Source of the DNA: Purshia tridentata
Lineage: Eukaryota; Streptophyta; Magnoliopsida; Rosales; Rosaceae
Direction: 5' to 3'
DNA length: 64,000 nucleotides
Assembly (NCBI GenBank): GCA_003254885.1
Contig: QANT01000438.1
Span: 1 to 64,000, forward strand
The translations under genes were made by a program, and so were the position numbers. The notes beneath the pieces are model-generated. The model worked only from the letters and a program-made list of their open reading frames with translations, was not told the DNA's origin and ran no database searches. Shown piece by piece: positions 1-11,756 of the stretch (the stretch's first letter is position 1; every line of letters begins with the position of its first letter).

Positions 1-733
1 AAAAGAAATAAAATAGTAATAATTTAAAAACAAAAATGTAAGTGAAATAATTAAAAAGAAATAAAATAACAATAATTTAAAGACTAGAACTTGAACAAGA
101 GTATAAACACCAAGGTTAAGGTTCCACACCATCATTAATTATTATTCTAGTAAATTTCTTAGCAATTTCCCACATAAGAGGGCACCTAAGAGTCAACTTG
201 ATGCCCTCACCCAATAATATTTATATTTTAAGCTCTAAATTAAATAATTGTATGGTAGATATTGTTCTTGCTTAAAAACTATAAACTTTAAGCAACCCAA
301 GTGAACCAAAACTAAGGAACAACTAGAGTTTAAAGAGTTTATATTAAAACAATTTATTACAAAATAAAAATGTAGAAAGAATTTCTAACTACCCATGATA
401 AATGATATCAAGGGTGAAAAATTAATTCTTTCTCATTTTATGAACAAAATCTAGAATTTGTGAGATCTTATTGGAGGGAAATTAATTAAAGAAAACTTTA
501 CTTGATAATTTTCATGGTGGTGCTTCCCCCTCACCTTGGTGAGGGGGTTTAGTGACCACCCATGAGTATTAAAGTAAAATAAAAGGGAGAAGAAGAAATA
601 AATGACATTTAAACTAGAAAAGAGTAAATAAAATAATAACTTAGAAGTAAATAAAAAAATCAAAGAAGGAGAAGAAAGAGACATGAAAATTAAACAATAC
701 TTAAATTATAAAATAAAAAGTGCTTACAAAATA
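1..733. other. AT-rich intergenic DNA with one strong hairpin
   Basis: No gene is recognisable. The stretch is AT-rich and broken by stops in all frames. A perfect 10-bp stem with a 2-nt loop lies at 526-547 (left arm CCCCCTCACC). It runs up to the target duplication of the solo LTR and, with 3578 onward, was one continuous sequence before that LTR inserted. It may belong to an older, unrecognised retroelement. Confidence 0.5.
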
Positions 734-3572
734 CGTAACGGCCCGTACCTTTCTAAGTAAATTCTAATAGGGCCCACAGTTGACTTTTGTTTTGCTTAGA
801 ATTTTAATTTTGACCTTTGGTCCGTTAGGAAGGTCTTGAGCTCACGAGTTCGTTGACATGTGGCATTGGTTGTTTGGAGCTATGGTTAAAAAGTTAGGAA
901 CGTGATAAAAGACCTCTAGGTTGACTTTTTAAATTACTAGGATTTTGGAGTTGACTTTGACATGGTTGCGTAGAGCTCGACTTCACGAGTTCGTAGACAT
1001 GAAGCATGCGTCCATCGGAGCTATGGTTTGGAAGTTACGAATGTGGAAAGCAAGTGGCAAACTTGTAATTTTGCAAAAATGGGATTTAGAAATCAAAAAT
1101 CCAGATTTTTCTAGACTCTCTTTCTCTCTCCACTCTCACGCATCCCTCCTTCTTTTTCTCTCTTTTCTTTCTCTCTCCTGTATTCTCTCACTTTCACTCC
1201 TATCTTCCTCTTTGTGAGTCAAATACGACCCATTTATCAGCTCCAAATGAGAAAATTCAAAACTAGAGAAATGTTCCTTTATGTGTCTAGTTTCTACCCT
1301 CCAAAAATCAGATTCATTCGTTGAGTATTGTAGAGGCTTCGCATTGTTGCTGACTCAAGCAGATCCACCGATTTTCTTCCCTTGGTTTCGGCCTCCTCCG
1401 AGCTCCAATCTTCAATGTTTTTGGTGGGTTTTTCTCCACTAGGTATGGGCTTTCTTTTCCCTCTAATTTGGTTGTTCAATTTCGAGTATTTTGTAGGATT
1501 GAAACTTTGGGGATTTCGAGACCCGTTTCGGGTTGGCCTTTTTTGGGTGAAATTGATGGTTGTTTTGTGTAATTGTGAGGTAAAGGATGGATTTGGGGTG
1601 ATTTGGGACTTAATTGATTGTTTGATTTTGAGAATTTTGAAACTTTAATTTTGGGGGTTTAAGGCATTTCGGGTTTAGCTTAGATCTTCAGATTTAATAC
1701 AAATTGTGAGGTGTTTTGGGCAATTTCCATATTTAGGAACCTCTAATTGAAGGTTAGAATGAGAAATTTTGGAAAATATTGAGAAAATTGGAAGTTTGAT
1801 AGTTGGGGCTTAGGTCCATTTCGGGATTTCTAGAAATCTAAGGTGCTTATGGTGATTTAATGGCAATTGGGAATGATTTTCACCATTAGGAATGATTTAT
1901 TGAAGTTTAGAATAGTTAGATTGAAGAAATCGGAGAAATGGTGACTTTGAGGTGAAATTGGACACTTATTGGATTTTGAAACGACACTCGAATGACCATC
2001 GATCGAGTTATGTAGTAATGGAGATTATTTTGGGGAAATTACCAGATAAAAATGAGCTAGTGGTGTTGGATTTTTAGTCGAGAAGGAAATTAAGTTGGGC
2101 TATAGTTAAACATAGATTTGTGGAGCGTAATGCCTAGAACGTGCATTTGTGTTTTTACGACCTTAAATTGAATAGTATTGTAAGGTCTTGTCATTCTCAT
2201 GTTAGGCAACACTCCTGAGTTCAGGGACGATCCAGTCGGAGACCAAAGCTAGGCTATCTCTGTGACTAGACTTGATTTCATGAACGTTTATGTCGTTTAA
2301 CAAGTATTATTGCATTGATTTAATTTTTATTTATATCTTGAGTTTATTTGAGCCTTGATTTAATTATTTAGAAATATTATTTGGCTTCTTGATTTCTTAA
2401 ATAAGTTTGATTTAGACTTTGGATTGGAATTAGTTATACTGGATTTCATGCTTTGGCGAGACAGAAAGAAATTCAAAAATGTTTTCATGCTTGAGGTTGA
2501 GAATATGTTGGATTTCAAAGGATCATGATTTCTAAGAATTTATTAGTCGTGGTGTTGAGAAACTAAAAGTGGTTTTGAAACGTCGTATAAGTACCCAGCC
2601 ACAAATCAGGTCAGTAAGGTCTTTGGGATCTATCACGGCACACATGTAGGCTTTGGGTCGTGTGCCGGGATGCCTTGCCCTTTGGGGGTGACCCTGCGTA
2701 CACGTATGGCAGTCTATTGGTCCTGCATGTGTATGACAAATTTCGACTCTGCACATGTACGGCAGGATTATTGGCCCTGCATGCGTATGGTAGGTTATGG
2801 GCCCTGCGCATATACGACAGGTTATTGGCCTTGCATGCGTATGGCAAGTTGTGGGCCCTGTGCATGTATGGCAGGTTTGGTGGGTAACTGTTTTGGTGGA
2901 AGCTTTTATTATTATATCAGTTTTATAAGAATGTTTTCAATAGTTATAAACTTTTAGTTCTGTTTTGATATTGGGCAGCCTAACTAGTTTTAATGATTTT
3001 TCCGAAAATTTCAAAGTGGTTTTTAAGATATTGATTTACTTATAGTCACCAGTAGATTTTACGAAATGCTTTAAAACTGGGGGATTTCAAAGAGGGTTTG
3101 CGAAATCCTAAAGGAAACTTGAAAGTATAGGACTATTAATGCTTATTTTGGTTTACGTCCACTCACTAAGCTTTTCTCACATTCATTTCTTTGTATTGTT
3201 GAACTTTTTCCCCCCTCAGGTTATAGCAGTCGAGCGGTCGAGTCGAGGACGTCGAGGCAATTTAGTTAACTTGTGTAATTTATAGGAATTTAGTTTATCC
3301 TTGTATTTTATTTCTTTAGTTAAACTTGTAGTACTACTCTAATAATTTAGTTGGACAATGAATCAGTTCGTTTTAATCTTGTTTGGGTTAGAGACCCTTT
3401 GGTTGTGGTAGATGTGTTGTGCTTTAGAAGTGTCCTTTGCAGGTTTCGTTTAAAAAGGGTTAGTCCAATTTCAGAAGAGGTTCTGCCGAATTTTCGATAG
3501 GATTTTCCTTGATATTGAATTTCCGCAGGATCACTTCGAGTTCCAGGGTGGAATTCGGGATCGGTCCTGTCA
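734..3572 (+). mobile_element. Solo LTR, long-LTR family, copy 1
   Basis: The unit matches 9152-12261 in reverse orientation over nearly its full length, at about 80-85% identity by eye. It begins CGTAACGGCCCGTACC (copy 2 begins TGTAACGACCCGTACC) and ends GGTCCTGTCA, the TG...CA form of an LTR. The 5 bp before it (729-733) and after it (3573-3577) are both AAATA, a perfect target-site duplication. No gag or pol lies next to it, so it is a solo LTR of about 2.84 kb left by LTR-LTR recombination. Such long LTRs suggest Ty3/gypsy, but no coding part is present to prove it. Confidence 0.85.
2719..2880 (+). repeat. 27-bp minisatellite inside solo LTR copy 1
   Basis: Six head-to-tail units of exactly 27 bp start at 2719, 2746, 2773, 2800, 2827 and 2854, with a degenerate unit before them. 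The core reads like GGCCCTGCATGCGTATGGCA. Units alternate slightly (GCATGCGTATG versus GCGCATATACG types). Because 27 is a multiple of three, the array gives long reading frames with a nine-residue period on both strands; these are not genes. The same array, inverted, is in copy 2 near 9853-10085. Confidence 0.85.
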
Positions 3573-4445
3573 AAATAAAATAAAGACATAAAATAAAAAA
3601 TCTTTCTTAAATTCCACCCCAAAGGGGTGGAAATTCTCAAACTAAAAACAAAAAATATAAAAATAGATAGAAAAGAGGCTAAAAAGAACACCCTAAATAA
3701 AGGTTAGAAGCTGCCTTTTATAGGCAAAATACAAAAGAGGGAGGAAATATCTAGAAAGGTTCAGCACAAAATATCTGAGGATGAGAGGGTGAGTCACGTG
3801 TGTGAGAGCGCTTGAGACTGCCCAAAATTGGGTGTCATGCACCACGTGTCACGCCTTTGTTGGGTGAAAACTTGATTAATGCAAAGGAGGCTGCGGCTTG
3901 AAGTGGTGTGCGCATGCTGGCCTGTGTGAGAGAGAGAGGAAAGCCGGCTTGGCTTGAAAGGAAAGAGAGCTGGCTGTTGAGTTTAGCTTTGTGGCTTGGC
4001 TAGGAAACAAAGAGAAAATGTTGATTAATCAACCAAATGGTGGCTTAAGAGAAAGGAGAAAGCGGCTGGGGGAAAGAAATGGCTCCTTGGGAAACGCGCC
4101 AATAGAGAAAGAAAAGAGAGATAGCTGTGACTGTTCGACTTCCACTGAGCTTGGGCTTGAGCGACTTGGGCTTCTTCAATTTCCAATCAACCAACAAAAT
4201 GAACAAACACAATTAAAACAAAAATTTAAAATAAAACTAATCTACAAAAAAATAAAAAGAACTTAATAAAATCTAAGAAATAAGACAAAAACTAATACAA
4301 TTCACTAATTAACTAAAATTAAAAAAAACACTCAAAATCATAAAGAAAACGAAAAGACAATGACTAGAATGCAAAATTTAAAGGTTAAATAAAAGTAATA
4401 AAATGAGCTCAATAGACTCCTAAAATCAAAAAGATTGAGGCTCAC
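3573..4445. other. Intergenic, older repeat flank
   Basis: No gene is seen. The stretch starts with the right-hand AAATA duplication of the solo LTR. It contains a perfect 9-bp hairpin at 3612-3632 (TTCCACCCC, loop AAA) and then A/G-rich sequence leading into the gypsy reverse-transcriptase relic. Confidence 0.45.
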
Positions 4446-5308
4446 AGGGAGAAGCTCGAGTAGGAGCAGAGATCGTGGAACAAACTTATACAATAAGTGT
4501 GTACCCCAAAGATCGATCAAATACAGTGAAGATAGGAAATGAAATCTCTTTCGAATTACAATATGAATTGGAGGTTTTTCTAAAAGAGCATACAAATGTA
4601 TTTGCACGGACTCATGATGATATGCTTGGGATCAATCTTGAGGTTATTTGTCATCGTTTGAACATTAATCCAAGCCATCCATCTGTGATCCAGAGCAAGA
4701 GGAACTTTGCTCTAGACAAAAAGATTGCAATTAAGGAAGAAGTTGAAAGGTTGAAAAAGGCTTGATTCATTAGAGAAGCTGAATACCCAAAGTGAATAGC
4801 CAACGTAGTGATGGTTAAAAAGTCCAACGGAAAGTAGAGGATATGAGTGGATTTCACCAATTTGAATCAGGCCTGTCCTAAGGATAGTTTTCCTTTACCT
4901 TGCATTGATCAGTTAGTAGATGACACGATTGGGCATGAAGCCATAAGTTTCATCGATACTTTCTCTGGATACAACCAGATAAAGATGTATTAACTTGATG
5001 AGGAAAAAATTGCTTTCTTCACATATGAGGGTCTCTATTGCTACACTGCCATGCCTTTTGGTTTGAAGAACATAGAAGCAACTTACCAGTGTCTTGTGAA
5101 CAAGATATTCAAATATCAAATTAGGTTAACCATGGAGGCATATGTGGGTGACATGTTGACGAAGTCCCTCAAAGCGTCAGATTATACTAAGCATTTAAAG
5201 GAGACATTCGAAGTCTTGCGGAAGTACAAGATGAAGCTCAACAGCGACAAGTGCGTCTTCAATGTGACCTCGGGAAAGGTCCTTGGTTTCATGGTTACCA
5301 AGAGATAA
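4446..5308 (+). mobile_element. Ty3/gypsy Tat-type pol relic (protease-RT region)
   Basis: Translated blocks match the reverse transcriptase of Tat/Ogre/Retand-type Ty3/gypsy elements: a stretch before RT with ICHRLNINPSHPS, then a KKSNGK-type region, the SFPLP.IDQLVD-type region, and MPFGLKN followed by the YVGDML active-site block and YKMKLNSDKC. This is a broken fossil with several breaks. LTRs, integrase and gag are not attached. It lies opposite to the gypsy-type ORF1 relic at 5524-7849 and is likely a separate or rearranged piece. Confidence 0.8.
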
Positions 5309-5523
5309 AATCTAGAGAAGGGAAAAGCCATTTTGGACCTACACTCACCAAATACTATCAGAGAAGGATTCTAATACTACTAAATAAAGTGTATTTTCTT
5401 CATTCCAAAGTGAAAAAGCCTGAAGGCCTAATACAAAGGAAAATAAAAAAATACTAATAAATAAGACACAAAAGTAAATAAAACTTAGGGAGGCACTACT
5501 CTAAGAGGACCCTATGCAAGCAA
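5309..5523. other. Short relic spacer
   Basis: A-rich sequence directly after the reverse-transcriptase relic. Homology to pol stops at about 5310. Nothing else is recognisable. Confidence 0.4.
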
Positions 5524-7849
5524 CTATGCAATGCTAAAGATGTGCTCATTCTCCCTTACAGGCTCCTGAGTGTTGGTAGTAGAGGGTCGGGGTTCATGAG
5601 GCATAGTGGCTTCCCAAGAGTTGATATCCCTCCCAGGAAGCACTCGAACCCTTCTTTGAAGTAGTTCCATAGTGTCCCCATGTTGTTGGCAAATGGCAAA
5701 GTCCAAATCATCCCTTACCAGGTCTAAGCGAGCCCAAAGACCCTTGAATTTCCCTCTCCAGTACATGTAATGACCCCGAAGATGGGCAGTGGCAGATCAA
5801 GCCTCATATAATTGCCTTTGAACTTCCAGAAGTTCACATTGGAGTTTGTTCACCATGTTGCTCTAGTTTTGAGAGGCACTCAAGAAGGAGTCCAAGGTCG
5901 CTGCATTTTCAACGGACAACCCATGGATCCAATCTTCTTCCCCCTTAGAGTCAAATAGGGGGGTGAGGTGACTCCAATCTCGTTCAGGATTTTCAAGTAG
6001 GGGTGACATTGAAGGATAAGGAGGAATGGAACTATTAGAGAATCCTCCCACAGAGATGCCAAATGTTCCAGCATAAGAGTTGTTTCCACAACAGGCAAAG
6101 CTCATGTTGGAAGAATTGGCCATTTCTTTTGAGAAGGAAATATTCAACAACAAAGTGGATGAGATAGTGAAAATTTATGAGGGAAAAGAAGGCTATTTAT
6201 AAGAACTCAAGAAATGAGTTAAATGGACAACTAAAGAGTCATGATGTTAAAGAAACAAACGTCACCCATCAATCTGGCAAGACGTGCATAAATGGCCTTA
6301 CAATTTTCTTGGCAACTGGGTAGTTTTAACTAAACCCCCTATCGACAAAGGGTGCATTTCCAACTAAAGTGCCCCTTGATACTAAGATATCAAATTTGTT
6401 TGGGCTTAATTCCAATTTATCAAAAATGAAGAGCTTAAAACAAAAGCCCACATGATGGGACCCACGAGGCAAAGCAGGGTTCAAAAGAATCATGCAAAGA
6501 ATCCAAATCAGAACAAGATTTTGTGCACAAAAGAAAAGGAATGTTATCCATACATAGAATTAAAAACCAAATATAATCGAAATTAAAGTACAAAATATTA
6601 AATTTGTCTTTAATACAAACTATCTAAAACTTAAAGACTTAAATTAAAAACTAACCAATTTCTTCAGCATCGGGGGTAATCTTCTTCAAATCTCCTAAGT
6701 CTGGGAATCGTTTCTTCATCTTCTCTTTACACTAATCAAAACCTTCCAGAAAGCAAGCACTGATTAACTCTTTATATTTAGAAGAGTCTTCAACGAGTGA
6801 AGTGGCCAATTTTTCTTTTAAGCTAACATTGATCTAGGATTGAGAGAGAAGACTACCATCCTTTTTGGCAAGACTAGATTTCAGGGCAATAAGTGTGACA
6901 GATTGTTCAAACCCTTGAAGTTCGAGAGAAGTAAGCAAAGAGTTACTTGCTAGCAAGTCCTTCTTAGCCTCATCCAAGGTAATCTATTTCCTCTCCAACA
7001 ATACTTTGGTATTGGAAAGTTTAGCATTGCTTTTTCCTGAGACGAACTAACAGCAGATGAGTCCCTTCGGAGGCTTTCTACTGAAGCTCTCAAAAGGGTA
7101 ACTATGGATTCAGAAGAACTTTTTGACTTCTTTAGCTCTTCTCTCAAACCTCTTACCTCATCTTCTAGTTCACATCTCAACCTTTGCATATGCAAATCAG
7201 TTTCAATCTTACTCGTGAGGAACTTAAACAAAGATGGTGGTTAAGAATTTCATCTTAAATAAAAATGAGCAAAGAAAGTCAAAAGTGATTCACCTAGGCT
7301 TGAGTAGCCATCCCAAGAAGGTAAGATTCTTCTTTGGTCAGGTCTTTTACTTGTTTATCTGGGGTCGGCATGGAATAAGTATAATCTTTCAAGGCATCTA
7401 CAATGGTTGCATAGAAACCAGGGGGAACCTTAGAACTAGAAGCTATTTCTCTACCAAGATTAGCTACTGGAGAGAATCTTGGGTTCTTAGTTGTTGTTTG
7501 ATTGACAGCAAGAAGGATAGACAATGAGATCAAGGGAAGCAAATTTAATTTCTTGGGAATTGATTTTAATTTCGTTAGGGGCACAAGCAAAAATGAATCG
7601 CTACTTAACATCTTTTTCCTTTTAGACACTATAGTTGGGGAAGCAATAATTTTTCTCTTAGTGGTATTTACAGAAGGTTCTGATTCTTTCTCTTGCTGAA
7701 AGTTCATTGTTGCAGCTTCCTCAAAATTAGCTTGTCCAAGCTCGGTAACAAACTAATCACTTTCAAAAAAAAAGGGGATCCTTAGACTATTCTAGTTTTG
7801 GGAGTGTGATAGTTTGACTATGAGTATCAGGCCCAATTTTGGTTGCAAC
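5524..7849 (-). mobile_element. Old gypsy-type ORF1 relic, downstream part
   Basis: Minus-strand reading shows a charged coiled-coil stretch (near 6950-7231, with EDEVRGLREELKKSKSS) and a Lys/Ser-rich stretch (7294-7707). Together with 14133-14877 these resemble the accessory ORF of plant gypsy-type elements described as 'putative gypsy type transposon' (Transposase_28-like), which is followed by coiled coils. It is an old, broken fossil, separated from its upstream part by the copia element at 7850-14106. Family assignment is from pattern memory. Confidence 0.5.
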
Positions 7850-8627
7850 TGTTGGATAAAAACCGTTTGGAAATTAAATCCAAAATCCCACTGTCACGCA
7901 ACAAGTAATAAATTCGATGAAGAAGAAAAATAATAATCAAAGCCAAGAAGAAGAAGATAAGCAGATAAACAAGCACACACAATTACACCGAGATTTTACG
8001 AGGTTTGGCAAAATCCTGCCTACATCCCCGGGAGAGTTCTCCGTTCTTCACTATGAGAATAAACAAGTACAATATTACAATTGGACTAAATCACATAACC
8101 CAATCGCCAAATCCCTTGTACACCCTCTCTCAATGTGTTTACCAAGAACCCTAGTCCTCTCACCCAAGATTAATTACCTAATCTTGATCTCACCACTTAG
8201 ATTGTGTGCCTCCCAAGAACTCTCAAGACTAGCTCTCTAAATTCAGAGTCTATCTCGTTCTCTCTCTTTCTATCTAGGTTTCTAGAGCCCAAAGGTCCTA
8301 TTTATACACAATAGGTCTTTAGAAAACAAACCCAATTGAAGTAGGAAGCCTAAAACCCCCTAAAACTAGGAAAAAACGCGGAGGACTGGTCCTCTACCCA
8401 GAGGACCGGTCTTTCAGCAGCTTGGCAGCCCAAAAACCATACAACGCCTCTGTAGGACCGATCCCATAACCATATGACCCGTCCTTTGGGGCTTTTCTCC
8501 GAAATTCTTCATCTTTTGGACGCTCCACCTGAACACGAACCTCCTACAGTCTTCCCAACTTCAACCGAACCTTCAAGGACACTTCCATGGCCTTGAAACA
8601 CCTCCGAATAAGAGCCAAAACACAACA
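7850..8627 (-). repeat. 3' LTR of copia-1
   Basis: It reads TGTTGGATAAA at its left edge and ACACAACA at its right edge. It contains a cluster of AGGACCGGTCCT-like palindromes around 8385-8480. It pairs with 13327-14106. Confidence 0.88.
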
Positions 8628-9852
8628 ATCTCCACCTTGGAGATCATACCATGCAAATTAGCTTGCATAAAAAAAAATATATCATTGGCCTTACCTTGTA
8701 CCAACTACACATAACCCGAATCAAGTAACTTTGGTCCTTCTTGATTCGCAAGGCCAATACATATGTGTAGTTGCTTCGTGTAACCAATTACCGGTTAGCA
8801 CCAAAGAGGGACCTCGATTCGCCCCTTTCACTAGCAGAATTTCCTTTCTCACCACCGTTTGAACCTTGGAAACATCACACCGTCTCTGTTGTACCCGCAA
8901 ACGAGACCTTCCTCAAGTGCTTGATTTCTTGTGCATTCCGTTTCCAACCAACCAACGAGGTTTGAGTTCCTATCAAACGATATAGACCACCACACTTTTC
9001 TTCCTTCATTAGGACCATGCTTTCACGAGTAATTTTCAAGATTTCACCTGCTATCAAAATCCTATAACCCTTGGAATCCAACCTACTCAAGGATATCAGA
9101 TTTCATTGTAGCTTTGGGACATAAGCGACTCCACCCAAAGTATGCTCCACCTGACAGGACCCTCCCCGAATTCCACCCTGGAACTCGGAGTGATCCTACA
9201 GGCATCCAATATCAAGGAAAATCCTACCGAAATTTCGGCAGAACCTCCCCTGAAATTGGACGAACCCTTTCTCCGAAGACCTGCAAAGAAAACACTTCTA
9301 AGTACCACAGCTCCTCTACCACAATCCAAAGGGTCTCCGACCCAAATTTCAAAGCCAATTACTTAAGTTTCAATAGGTTATCAGAGCCACACTACAAAAT
9401 TTACTAAAAAGACAAAATTTACAAGAATAATTGGTTCCTACAAATTTCAAAGTTCTTCGCTAGCCTGCCTCGACGTCTTTGGCTCGACCGTTCCACCGCT
9501 ACAACCTGGGGGAAAATTTAAAACGACAAAGGAGAAAACTAATAAGATAACTCAGTGAGTAGACATAAACCAAAATAAGTATTTATAAACTTTTACTTTC
9601 AAATTCCTTACAATTTCACAAACTTTCCTTGAATTCCCCCAGTTTTAAAATCACTTTCATAAAATCCACTGAAAATTCTGTTCTAAATTTCCGCATCTGA
9701 AATCCGTTGTGAAAACTCTGATAAATTGATAAAATTGGTCAAGCTCTCAAAATATTAATTAAGAACTGAAATTTGTATCAAGCAAGAATTATTTTGTAAA
9801 CTGTTTCGATAAAGAAACCTCTCACCCAACAGTTACCCACCGAACTTGCCTT

Positions 9853-10085
9853 ACATGCGCAGGGCCCACGACCTGCCGTACGCATGCAGGGCCAACAATC
9901 CTGCCGTACATGTGCAGGGCCTACGACCTGCCGAATGCATGCAGGGCCAATAATCCTGCCGTATATGCGCAGGGCCTACGACCTGCCGTACGCATGCAGG
10001 GCCAATATCTTGCCGTACATGTGCAGAGCCAGGGTCTGTCATACACATGCAGGGCTAATATACTTGTCGTACGTGCACGCAGGGC
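9853..10085 (-). repeat. 27/28-bp minisatellite inside solo LTR copy 2
   Basis: About eight units of 27-28 bp run head to tail, seen on the plus strand as alternating GGCC(C/T)ACGACCTGCCG and GGCCAA(C/T)AATCCTGCCG types. This is the counterpart of the array at 2719-2880. Confidence 0.82.
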
Positions 10086-11400
10086 TGCCCCTGAAGGGCA
10101 AGGCATCCCGACACACGGCCCAAAGCCTATGTGTGTGTCGTGATGGGTCTCAAAGACCTATATAACCTGAAAATCTGAAGGGTATTGCAAAGGGTGGTTT
10201 GAAAATCCTTTTCCCATAAATCTCTTTTCGCCCATAAAACACATAACCTTTCCAAAACTGGGAAATCATTAACCAACAACTATAAAATCCTTTTTCGATA
10301 ACCAAACCTTTAATATTTCAAAATGCGAGTAAACCAAGTACGTTTACTTGAGAAACCAAAACATTTTCAAAATCTAACGGGTCGAATAAATTATCACGAA
10401 AAATAGTTACCAAGCATATCAAATCTATTTCCAAGCATAAATTCTCAAACCATGCTCAAGAATCAATTAATATTCTCAATTAATAAAACTCAATTGAAAC
10501 TCAAAATATAAATATGAATTTAAATCATGAAATCCATAAAATAGTTTAGGAAACGAAGTCCACTCACAAAGATAGCCTAGCCTTGGTCTCCAAATGGATC
10601 GTCCTTGAACTCGGGAGTGTCGCCTAACACGATAACGGTAAGGCGTTAGAATAATATTCAATTTAATAACTGCAAACTAGAATTCTAGGCTTTTCGCTCC
10701 ACAATTCAAATTTAAATCCTAAACTTACTTATTTTCCTTCTTGACTCAACCCCAACACTACTAACTCATTTTTATCCCGTTAAACTTCTCCCAATAACCT
10801 TCATTGCTACAGAACTCGACCGAGGGTCGTCCGGAGGTCGTTTCGACAACCAAAAAGTGTTTAACTTCACCTCAAAATCACCATTTCTCCGATTTTCTTC
10901 AAATTAACTATTCTAAACCTCAATAGATCGTTCCTAAAGGTGGAAATTATGCCCAATTCCAATTAAATCACCATAAACACCTTGGATTTCTAGAAATCCC
11001 GAAATGGGCATGAGCACCAACGATCAAACTTCCAATTTCCTCAATAATTTCCCAAATTTCTTGTTCTAAACTTCGATTATATGTTCCTAATGACGGAGGT
11101 CGCCCACAACATTACACAATTTGAATTAATTTTGGAAATCTAAGCCAAACCTGAAATGGGCATAACCCCAATTTTCCCAACTTTCCAATTTCTTGAAATT
11201 CCTTAAAATTTCTTATTCTAATCCTCAATTGGAAGTTCCTAAGAGTGATTAATGTCCAAAAATAACTCAAAACACCACCCAATCTTAGTTTTCCAAGAGA
11301 ACCCGAAATGGGTGTGTAAACTCCAAAAATTAATAAACGAAAATACTCAAATTTAGAGGACAATACCTTAGGGGAAAGGAAGCACACGAAGAGGGGAGTA

Positions 11401-11756
11401 AAATCCACTAAGAATCCGACCCAAATAGGGCTAGAAACGGCCGGAATCGACGAAGAACGACGGCGGTGGCGCGACTGTAACTGGGCTGCTGCGTCTTCAC
11501 GGCTGATCAGAATGATGATCTGAGACTATTAGTGGAAAGACATCGTCGATAGCTTTCCAACGATACCAAGATCACAAGTAAAATCCACTAAGAATCCGAC
11601 CCAAATAGGGCTAGAAACGGCCGGAATCGACGAAGAATGACGGCGGTGGCGCGACTGTGACTGGGCTGCTGCGTCTTCACGGCTGATCAGAATGATGATC
11701 TGAGACTATTGGTGGAAAGACATCGTCGATAGCTTTCCAATGATACCAAGATCACC
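11401..11756. repeat. 180-bp tandem duplication in solo LTR copy 2
   Basis: Positions 11401-11575 repeat at 11581-11755 with only a handful of differences, a period of exactly 180 bp. Both copies contain GGCGGTGGCGCGACTGT and GATGATCTGAGACTATT. Near identity shows the duplication is more recent than the split of the two LTR copies. It accounts for most of the length difference between them. Confidence 0.93.

Noticed and set aside
2611-2957. Overlapping reading frames of 75-95 codons on both strands
   Set aside because: They are produced by the 27-bp minisatellite, whose period keeps all frames open.
9851-10165. Cys/Arg-rich small frames in solo LTR copy 2
   Set aside because: Same minisatellite artefact as in copy 1.
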